Shown here: positions 56,419 to 64,000 of the stretch, in pieces | Position numbering within the stretch: position 1 is the stretch's first letter | Layout of the letters: each line of letters starts with the position of its first letter | From: Pyropia haitanensis | Lineage: Eukaryota > Rhodophyta > Bangiophyceae > Bangiales > Bangiaceae | Direction of reading: 5' to 3' | Length of the DNA: 64,000 nt | Assembly: GCA_008729055.1 (NCBI GenBank) | Contig: SDUX01000004.1 | Location: 1,426,001-1,490,000 of the forward strand | Notes under the pieces: generated by a model | What the model was told of the DNA's origin: nothing | Database searches by the model: none | Seen by the model: the letters and a program-made list of their open reading frames with translations, nothing else | Program-made: the position numbers and the translations under genes

Positions 56419-57889
56419 AGGACGGGAGGGGTGCTGTGTCATACCTCCCCGCGGCGGCTGTCGAGGCTGTGGCGGGTGCCGCCGCGGGCGCTCGCGCCGC
56501 CGCGGATGCGAGTGGGTCTGCCCGACCCTGTCGACGGCGCCGCCGGTTGCTGCCAACGCGATCGGCGCCCGCCGACACGGCCGTGGCCGGCGCTGCCGCC
56601 AACATCGACGGCACTGCGGCCGGGGCGGCGGCGGCTGCCCCCCGCTTCCGTCTGCGCGGCGGTCGCTGGGGCGGGTGCGGGAAGCGGTGCGAGCCGGGGA
56701 GAGGGTGGGGGGGGGGGGGAAAGGCCGCGCCCGTGACGCGAGCCTGCTGGCGGCGGCGTCAGCGACCCCCGCCGTGGCGGCCGTGCGCGCGAGGGGCCAA
56801 CCCAAACATGCCGGCGCCCTGCACTCGCTCCTCTGACCCTGCCTCCCCTCTCCCGCCCACCCCCTCCCACCTCCTCACCTGCCCCACCGCGAGTCTTTTT
56901 GTTGTTGGTGGCACCGTAGAGGAGCAGAGCACGGAGCGCCCGGCCAGAGTCTCCACGTGACACCGGCGGCCGTGTTGGCGACCGCGTCACTTGCGCTCCC
57001 TCCCCACCATCCCACCGCCGACGGTGAGTTGACAACGCCCACTCCCCGGCCGCTGCGCCGGTGGGGATTGTGCTCCTGAGGGGGTCCAGGGAAGCCCGAG
57101 GTCCCCAAAACAAGAGGCAAAGAGGCACAGAACAGGCAAACTGAGGGTGCTGCCCCCGGCGCTGTGGTGGCAGGCGTCGTCCGCCTTGTGCGGAACATGG
57201 ATGAGATGCTATCAGCGATGATGACTCGCCGGGGAGAGCTCGTCGCGGGCGTGCGCTGCAGGGGGGTGGACTGGCTACAGGTGCGCGCGCGCCACGATGG
57301 GGCGGGAAGGGCGGGGGAAGGGAGGGGGGGGGAGGTAGTAGGGGCGACGTCCGTCTCTGCAGGCTGCGAGAAGCAGCATGCACGAAGTAGCAACTGCCAG
57401 CCCTGCTAGACTGCTCTTACCACGGCACCCGCCCCAGCGCGCGCGGCGCACGCCCCACACCGCCCGTCGGGCGTCGCCGCCCCAGTGGCGGTGCCTGTCC
57501 CCTCCGCTCTGCCCCCCTGCGCCGCGTACACGGGCGCGCCCGCCGCTCCGGAAGGGGCGGCTCTCCCTCCAAACGCGCCCGCAGCAGAGGCGACGACCCC
57601 GATCACACCCCTACCCCCTGCCGCACAGGTGGTGCGGCGACGCTGGTCGGCCAGCCTGCCCCTTGCTCCCCATCCCGCCCCGTCGCCCGCGCCTACTCGC
57701 AGCCCACCCGCCACGTACGTACTCGGCGATACCTCTGCCCCCCCCAGCGCGACCGCGGCGGTCGTCCTTGCTACCAGGGCGGTGGCCACCACCACCGCCA
57801 CCGCCACAACCGCCGTCAAACGTCACAAACTGGCTTCCTTGGAAAACGCCCTCAGATGCGCGTCTCCCTGCATCACTCCATCCAACCCG

Positions 57890-59746
57890 TCAGTCAGCCA
57901 TGTCCACTACTTCAACCAAGCGCAAGGAGCGGGGTCCAAACGACCGTACGGTCGGCGGATGAGCCCGGTACACCACCCGCAACACCCGCCCGCCGTGCTT
58001 CCCCAACGGCGTATCCAAAAACGCTGCGGGCACCGCGTTGGGCTTCCAGCGGTAGTCCCCCTCGGGAAGCACGCTCACGATGCCCCACCCGGGGTCTGCA
58101 TAGACGACCACGTCGCGGAGGCGCAAGCCGACGCCCTCCACTTCGGCGGCCAGCGCGGCGGGCCACGCCCACCCCTTCCAGTCGCCGCCGAGATCCACCG
58201 TCCGTGGGCGGTACATCGCCACGTGGCCGCGCTGCTCACCACCGCGGCCGCCCGTGACGGCGGCCGCCGCCCACTTGCGCCACCCCCGGCACGCCCGCTT
58301 GTGGGAGGCCCGCCACAGGGCCACGTGGCACTCGGAAGAGCACACGCGGCCAACAGCACACGACGAGCACCGCTGCAGGCGGGTGAGGGTACCACGCTGA
58401 GCCCCCCTCGCGTAACCCGCCGACCCACACGCCCAGCAGCGAGTGGAGCTGACGGTCGCCCCACGCGGCAGCGCGGTCGGCGGAAAAGCGGCCGGCGCCC
58501 ACGGGGCGGTGGCGGGCGGGGTCTGTCGGCGACAGAGGGCGTCCAGCAGCCGCGCGGCGGCGCAAACGTCGGGCGACTGCCCGGCCATCACGGCCGTCGT
58601 GGCCCACAAGACGTGCCGCTCCGTCACCGCCGGCGGCAGACGCCCGCCCGGCGCACGCACCGCGTCGAGCGCGACGTGCGCAACGAGGGCGGTCGGGCTG
58701 GTGAAAAAGGTGGAACTGCCCGACTCGGCGCCCGCGGCGGCGACGAGCATGGCCATGGCGGACGCGTTGCCGCGGAGAGCGGCTGCCGACCGAGTTCCCG
58801 TTGGTGCCATCACCGCGTAGAGGGCCAGCGCTAGCTCCGTCGCGTCCGGATCGCCAACGTGGAACGCGTCCGTTGGCGACGACTCGGGCGCAAAGACGCG
58901 GTACGCGGCGGCTACGGCGGCAGGCAGAGACGACGACGACCGTACCTGGGCCGGCGCAGTGTCGGCGAGCATCAGCAGCGTCTGTAGCAGAGTCGACACG
59001 TACGGAAAGGCGGTCATCCGGTCGACGTGGGTCGTCAGGGTGGTCAGCCAGCGCACAATGTCGGCGACCAAACAAGGGCGGGTGGTCAGCACCGACCGCA
59101 CGTCCGCGACGACCAGCGCTTGGAGGCCGAGCTCGTGGTTGGGCACCACCCCGTCCATCTCTGAGCCGCTAACCAAGCGGCGGAGGCCGACCTCCCACTC
59201 GTCGGCCATGCATTCCATGAGCAGCGGGTTGGCGAGCGCCCCGTGTAGCTCGTCCACGGGCGTCCGCGTACACGCCTCGGAGGGCTGCCGGGGCACCCTC
59301 GACCGAGGCGGCCGGTACGAAAAGCGACGCCCGGTGCGGACGAGGAGTGCCTGGAGCGCCGCCGCCAGCGGGCCCGCCGCCATCATCCGCAAGTTGATCT
59401 CCCCCGACAACATGCCCGGCGAGTACACTGTTGGGAGCGCCTCCAACAGACCGCTGACCACCTCCGCGTCGCGGCACGCGCAGCAGGTCGTGCCCGCATC
59501 AATGAGCGACAGCACCCGCACCAGCCGGCGGAGCAGACTCATACCATCCCGGACCTGGCTCTCGGATGCTGCTACCGCCGCCAGAAGCAGGCGCTTCACC
59601 TCGCCAACCGTGTCGCCGACCGCGCCACCCGTCCACGCGACGTGCCACTCGTCGGGCGTGAGGGTCCCGGACGGGCGCTCGTCACCAGACCCGGTGGCGG
59701 CGGCGGCCATCATGGCTCGGAGGCGTTCACGGAGGGCCGCCGCCAT
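57890..59746 (-). CDS. MYND-type zinc-finger protein
   Basis: The ATG at 59746 (MAAALRERLRAMMAAAA) opens an uninterrupted 618-residue frame; the upstream in-frame sequence lacks another ATG. The long N-terminal part is helical and repeat-like (VGEVKRLLLAAVAASESQVR, MSLLRRLVRVLSLIDAGTTC, LLQTLLMLADTAPAQVR), possibly armadillo/HEAT-like. A MYND finger lies near residues 490-540: CWAC, then about 20 residues, CSSC, CSSEC and HKRAC, with a conserved Trp (ALWRAS). That matches the C-x2-C...C-x2-C-x4-C-x3-C-x7-H-x3-C cluster of two zinc sites. MYND domains bind proline-rich peptides in regulatory proteins. The C-terminal 90 residues (DVVVYADPGWGIVSVLPEGD, VLRVVYRAHPPTVRSFG) are not recognised. No SET domain is visible, so it is not an SMYD methyltransferase. 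Confidence 0.75.
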   Translation of the reverse strand: MAAALRERLRAMMAAAATGSGDERPSGTLTPDEWHVAWTGGAVGDTVGEVKRLLLAAVAASESQVRDGMSLLRRLVRVLSLIDAGTTCCACRDAEVVSGLLEALPTVYSPGMLSGEINLRMMAAGPLAAALQALLVRTGRRFSYRPPRSRVPRQPSEACTRTPVDELHGALANPLLMECMADEWEVGLRRLVSGSEMDGVVPNHELGLQALVVADVRSVLTTRPCLVADIVRWLTTLTTHVDRMTAFPYVSTLLQTLLMLADTAPAQVRSSSSLPAAVAAAYRVFAPESSPTDAFHVGDPDATELALALYAVMAPTGTRSAAALRGNASAMAMLVAAAGAESGSSTFFTSPTALVAHVALDAVRAPGGRLPPAVTERHVLWATTAVMAGQSPDVCAAARLLDALCRRQTPPATAPWAPAAFPPTALPRGATVSSTRCWACGSAGYARGAQRGTLTRLQRCSSCAVGRVCSSECHVALWRASHKRACRGWRKWAAAAVTGGRGGEQRGHVAMYRPRTVDLGGDWKGWAWPAALAAEVEGVGLRLRDVVVYADPGWGIVSVLPEGDYRWKPNAVPAAFLDTPLGKHGGRVLRVVYRAHPPTVRSFGPRSLRLVEVVDMAD

Positions 59747-60086
59747 GATGGCGACGTCGATCCAACGAGGGCGGGTGGGGGGGTCGAGGTACCGACGAGG
59801 GGCGGCGGGCGAGGCCTGGGCACGTGCCACCGAGGGGATGTCAGATGAGGTGAAAAAGGAAGAAGGGTGGGGCGCGACGCTGAGCTGTCGAACCCAAAGG
59901 CCGAGCAAAGGTGCCGAGCGGAAGCGCCGAGAGGGGAGATGAGAGAGCACCGGGCGACCTGTCGTGCAAGAAGAGGAGGCGCCGCGGGGGTAGCAGACGG
60001 CGTCCAGGGCGACGCCACGACAAGCTTATTACGGCACACCGCGGTAAATTCTCGTCTTTACACTTGCTACGGAATTCCGCGCTGTA

Positions 60087-60118
<32 letters not shown>

Positions 60119-60918
60119 CGTTGAGCTGCGTGGAGGTCGCCACCGACACGGCCGCCACCGCCACCGCCCCGGTCACCGCCGTCACGACCGTCACGACGGC
60201 GGACCCGCCGGCCACGGCAGGCGCGGCAGCCTACCCGCCTGGTGCTCGCCGCCGCGGGTGTCCACGGCGGCGGCGGCGGCGGCACGCCGGCACCACCGCC
60301 GCGGGCAGCGGCGCTGCGGCGGGGGCGGCCCCGACAATGGAGCGGCGGTAGCGGCGGCGGCGGCCGTGCCGGGTCGCCTCCCGCGATGCGTCGGCGGGGC
60401 GGGCGAGCGGCCCCGCCGCGGCGGCGGCTACCGGACGGGCTCTCCACCGCTGCCGGTACCGCCGCTGCCCCTGCCGCTGCGCCCGCCGCCGCCGCCGCTG
60501 CTGCCGCCATGGCCAGGCGGCGCGCTGGTGTGCGCACCGCGGCAAGCGCGTCGGGCGGGCGTTGCCGACGCTCCCCCCCGCGCAGCGCGTGCGGAGCGGC
60601 GGCAGTCACCCACCGTCGCCACCGCCACCCACGGTTGTCACGCGGCGGGCCCCTATTTGAACCACGCTGCGCACGTGTCCCGTCCCCCTCGCTCTCACTC
60701 TGTAGGCCGCGCGGGCCGCGGCCTCCGCCGACTATGCCTGGCCGGACGGTGGCGGCCAAGTCGGCACGACGCGGCGGCATTGTTTCCCGCGACCGCGGCG
60801 GCCACCCCCCCCTCTGCCACGGTCGCGCCGCCGCGCGGCGACGGCGCGCGTCGTTGCCATCCGCGCGGCTGGTGCGCGTCAACGACACCATCGCCAACGC
60901 CAGCGTGGTGGGCGCGCC

Positions 60919-60965
<47 letters not shown>

Positions 60966-61524
60966 CACTGGCACGGGCGGGACGGCCAGCACCCACCGCC
61001 GCGGCGGCCGCGTCGGTCGGGCCGTCTGGGAAGCCGCGACGGCGGCGCGGGGCCGTCGGCGGCGGCGGCGTCTGCCCCCTCGTTGACCCGCCCGCCACCC
61101 CACCGGCGCGCCGGCGGGAGGGCTCGCGCGGCAGTGGCTGCGACGGGGGGGCGGCGGCGGGGCGACCCCCAGGCGCCCCCATCACTGGACAGCGGGGCCG
61201 AGCAGCGCGATGGGTGCGGGACCTTGGGAGCGTCGCGGCGCTCTTTACAATTCGCTTCCCTTTGTCGTGGACAGCAGGGACCGCGCGCCCTGCGGCGCGA
61301 CCCCGCGGGGACGGATGGATGACCCGCCCCGCCTCCTCCCGCCCCGCCTCTCTGCTCGCCGCCGCGTGTTGCGTCGGCCGCGGGTCACGGGCACGTGCGG
61401 TGCGTCCGCCCCCCCCCTCCCCCACTCCCGTGCCGCCACCGCGACGGCGCTGTCCGGCCGACGTTGCTGTCTCGCTGCTGCCGCCGCCGCCGCCGCCTGC
61501 CGCCGTCACGGCCGCTGCCGCCGC

Positions 61525-61557
<33 letters not shown>

Positions 61558-61926
61558 TGCTGCTGCTGCCGTCGGCGCTGCCGCCGTCGCGCCCCGCCCG
61601 CCGTGGCGGCCCGCTGGGGTGTCGCTGACCTGGGGCGGGCGGCACGCGAAGGGGGGGTGCGCGCTGCGGGCGGCTACAAAGAGCGCGATGGACGGCGCCG
61701 GTCGGTAGAGGCACCGTCGCGGCAGCCGTAGGCCCACCGTCGCCGCCGCCCACTCTGCGAGAGCACCCGCGGGGCGGCTCTGCTGCGGGCGGGCGCCAAC
61801 GAGGTTTCTCCGTCCCCCCCCCCCCCCTTTCGGACTCCCTGGCAGTTTCTTTGTCCGCTGGTGACCCCGTCCCGCCCTGCTCCCGAGTGCTATCCCGTCT
61901 CCTACTTCCGCTTGGGCGTCCTCACC
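59747..61926. promoter_or_regulatory. divergent region between MYND and ARF genes
   Basis: 2.2 kb that should contain both promoters. A less GC-rich patch lies at 60020-60085; the rest is CCG/CGG repeats (60088-60115, 60915-60962, 61500-61570) and Arg/Ala/Pro open frames on both strands. A C-run (61816-61828) precedes the ARF start by about 100 bases. No gene is supported. Confidence 0.4.
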
Positions 61927-63304
61927 ATGTGGGCGTACCTGTCCACGCTGTTTGGCAATTGGTTCCGCCTGCTGGGGGGGCGGCGGCACACGCGGCTGCT
62001 GATGGTGGGCCTCGACGGTGCGTGCGGGTGCCGGCAGCACTCGCGGGGGGTGGGGGGCTGCGAGGGGGGAAGGGTGTATTGTCGATGATGGGCTTGCGGT
62101 CGTGGCTGCCTTATGGGCTTTCGAGGGGGGGGGGGGGCGGGGACGGCGTGTTGGGAGGACCACCATTGCGTCGTGAGGTGGGGTAGATGGGGGAGCTGGG
62201 GTTGGGCTTTCTCACTCACTTGTCCTCGCTTGTCGCCGTGTTTCCGCGCGGGCTGCTCCATTCTAAGCATGCCAACGGCGCTGGTGGTGTCGCGCTCGTG
62301 CCTCGCGGGGGCGTGCGTAGGGGCTGGCAAGACCACCATCCTGTTCAAGCTCAAGCTGGGCGAGGTAGTCCACACCCTCCCGACCATTGGTACGTCGGCC
62401 GTGCTGCGCGGGGCGTGTGCGGCTGCTGCTGGACAGCTGGTTTCGGGGGGGGGGCACTGCTTCTGCTTGGGGGCAGGCGGCATCTGCCAGCGAAAAGTGG
62501 GCCGGTGGACTCGGGTCACTGACGGCGGCGTGCGGGGAGGTGTTTGCTTGTGCTCTCGCGCTGCCCTTTGTGGCCTCTTTTTGTTGTGGCGTGTGCGCCT
62601 GCTGCGCCGTCCCCCAGGCTTCAACGTGGAGACCGTGGAGTATAAGAACCTCACGTGCACGGTGTGGGACGTGGGGGGTCAGGATGTTGTACGTTGCTTC
62701 GGCGGCCTCTGGACGTCGGTGGGGGGGGGGGCGGGTGTGCGTGCCCCCGCTGTGCGACTGGCAGGCCCGGGCCGGTTTCCACTGTTGCCCTGCGCTGCAT
62801 TAGCAGCTGCCCTCGGGCCCCGCGACGGCGGAAGTTCCGCCACGCTCACCAACTTCTGCTGCTGCGTGCTCCTGCTTGGTGTTCTTGCCGTCGTTCTCTC
62901 TCTTCTGATGGGCACCTTTTCCCACGCAATGGGTGGGTGGCGGGCGCGCGCCTCTCTGTCTGTCCCGCTCTTTTTGGCAGATCCGACCGCTGTGGCGCCA
63001 CTACTTTGACGGCGTCGACGCGCTGCTGTTTGTCGTGGACAGTGGCGACGTGGCCCGGCTGGCCGAGGCCGCCGCCGAGCTCGGCGCCCTGCTGGCCGAG
63101 CCGCAGCTCCGCGACGCGGCGCTGCTCGTGTACGCCAACAAGCAGGACGTGCCGGGCGCGGCGTCGGTGGCCGAGGTGTCGGCGCGGCTGGGCCTGCCCG
63201 CTCTGCGGGGGCGCACCTGGTTTGCCCAGCCGTGCGTGGCCACGCAAGGGGGGGGGCTGTTTGAGGGGCTGGACTGGCTGTCGGCCAAGCTCAACGCTGC
63301 GTGA
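61927..63304 (+). CDS. ARF-family small GTPase, four exons
   Basis: ARF GTPases recruit coats and regulate vesicle traffic at Golgi and endosomes. Exons are 61927-62017, 62321-62389, 62618-62688 and 62981-63304, giving a 184-residue protein. The spliced protein has MWAYLSTLFGNWFRLLGG, the P-loop GLDGAGKTT (spanning intron 1), switch I LPTIGFNVETVEYK (spanning intron 2), switch II VWDVGGQDVIRPLWRHYF (spanning intron 3), NKQD, CVAT and EGLDWLSAKL. Motif spacing and the GGQ/PLWRHY/EGLDWLS set are those of ARF1-like rather than ARL proteins. Residue 2 is Trp, not the Gly that is myristoylated in ARFs, and no other in-frame ATG lies upstream after the preceding stop. The GTP-hydrolysis Gln of GGQD is present. 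All donors are GTRCGT and all junctions restore the frame. Confidence 0.88.
62018..62320 (+). other. ARF intron 1
   Basis: Donor GTGCGT, acceptor GCGTAG. It interrupts the P-loop codon GAC G|GG, restoring GLDGAGKTT. Confidence 0.85.
62390..62617 (+). other. ARF intron 2
   Basis: Donor GTACGT, acceptor CCCCAG. It splits the Gly codon of PTIGFNVE. Confidence 0.85.
62689..62980 (+). other. ARF intron 3
   Basis: Donor GTACGT, acceptor TTGGCAG. Phase 0 between GGQDV and IRPLW. Confidence 0.85.
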
Positions 63305-64000
63305 GTGTGGAGCTGACCGCGTGCGCGGCCTGTGAGGAGGAGGGTGGTGGGGAGAGGAGCGGGGGGGGGGAAGCGGGAGGCCGCGCGCGTGCGCGACTGC
63401 GCACGCTGAGGGCACGCCGCGTGGCCGTCGTTCAACCTGTATATACACCGTTGTGGCGGCGCCACGACGCGCGGACACACGCCCCTTGTGAGGGGTCCCC
63501 GACTGGACTGCACGGTACAAACGCATGGACGAAAAAAGAACGCCGTGCAGCCGCGCGCAAAGAGCAAGCGTCCATATCAAGCGCCGTCTCGGGCGCGACC
63601 GCCAACGGCAGCGACGGCCGCACGCGACCGCCGCCGCCGCGACCACCAGCGGTGGCACTAGGTCCGCGGCGGCACCCGCGACCGCCGCACGGCCGCGTGG
63701 GCGGGGCCGCGGCGACCGTGGCGCCGCCACGGCCGCCGCCGTGCCGGTGGGCGAGGCGCCACGCGCACCGCCCGCACAATGCAAGGCCGCCCCACCCGGG
63801 TCGCCCGCGGGGCGCCGGTACACCCCTTGCCCGCGCGCGCGCCCGGTGTGTGCCGCATGGGGGTGGTGGCGACGGCGGCCGCAGCAGCGGCGCGGCTGCC
63901 GCTGCCGGTCCGCTCGCGACGGGCTGCCCCCGGCTGGAGACGCCCAGGGTGCCGGTGGGACCGCAACCCGCCGCGCCAGCGTCCCGAAATTGCGCGTGCG
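63305..64000. other. region downstream of the ARF gene
   Basis: Contains TATATAC at 63440-63446 in an otherwise GC-rich stretch, possibly a promoter element for a gene beyond the window. No gene is supported before the window ends. Confidence 0.4.

Larger units (their letters stand above)
51360..57889. other. 6.5 kb without a supportable gene
   Basis: Upstream of the GT14 start I find only repeat-driven or family-less open frames. Features seen are C-runs at 52300-52330, a CT-rich tract at 52465-52525, less GC-rich DNA at 54080-54700 and 55840-56160, a CCG/CCA repeat at 56213-56418 and a possible spliced reading frame at 57170-57410. Small genes or non-coding RNAs could be present. Third-codon GC in candidate frames is well below that of the firm genes nearby. 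Confidence 0.4.

Noticed and set aside
56055..56420. Ala/Thr-rich protein beginning MRQSGINGVSVSASSDSG
   Set aside because: Most of the frame is the CCG/CCA triplet repeat, which is open in every frame; the short unique leader has no recognisable similarity.
1..64000. CRISPR array or bacterial operon
   Set aside because: The repeats are simple microsatellites without unique spacers, and genes are single units with introns in places.

Overview
The window is nuclear DNA of a red alga, most likely a bangiophyte of the Porphyra/Pyropia group. A phycobilisome rod-linker gene carries a plastid transit peptide and is split off from any plastid-genome context, spliceosomal introns occur in three genes, GC is extreme, and proteins carry long Gly, Ala and Pro tracts. 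Assignment below the level of red alga is inference.

Layout: a Gly-rich coiled-coil hypothetical (1716-3855, +); a fused sugar-nucleotide oxidoreductase/acetyltransferase resembling bacterial WlbA+WlbB (4675-6786, -); a secreted malectin-Kelch protein (8432-10243, +); a fragmented SRPBCC/cyclase-like gene (11558-12692, -); an SDR (15087-16266, +) convergent with a SAM methyltransferase (16413-17251, -); a non-autonomous DNA transposon (17987-19197); an EamA/DMT transporter (19811-21325, -) divergent from a giant Senataxin/Sen1 helicase (22285-31967, +); an Ala-rich hypothetical (32911-35290, -); two MITE-like elements (35765-36293 and 36390-36540); threonine dehydratase IlvA (37096-39264, +) convergent with the phycobilisome linker (39816-41300, -); a secreted/membrane hypothetical (42014-42910, -) divergent from CTNNBL1 (43504-45616, +); a mitochondrial-type uL10 (46770-48807, +, three exons) convergent with a GT14 glycosyltransferase (49204-51359, -); a long stretch without a supportable gene (51360-57889); a MYND zinc-finger protein (57890-59746, -); and an ARF-family GTPase (61927-63304, +, four exons).

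The genes are ordinary eukaryotic single-gene units, not operons. Loose themes are light harvesting and plastid metabolism (linker, IlvA), nuclear RNA processing (Sen1, CTNNBL1), and polysaccharide or cell-surface biology (WlbAB-like fusion, malectin-Kelch, GT14). The most unusual gene is the oxidoreductase-acetyltransferase fusion. Its two halves match two non-consecutive steps of a bacterial di-N-acetylated uronate sugar-nucleotide pathway.

Most long genes here are interrupted by single-base frame changes, nearly always inside G or C homopolymers. In several cases conserved family motifs continue directly in the next frame, so these look like consensus errors rather than pseudogenes. Many very long open frames in this GC-rich DNA are chance or antisense and are not annotated. 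No tRNA, rRNA or CRISPR array was recognised.
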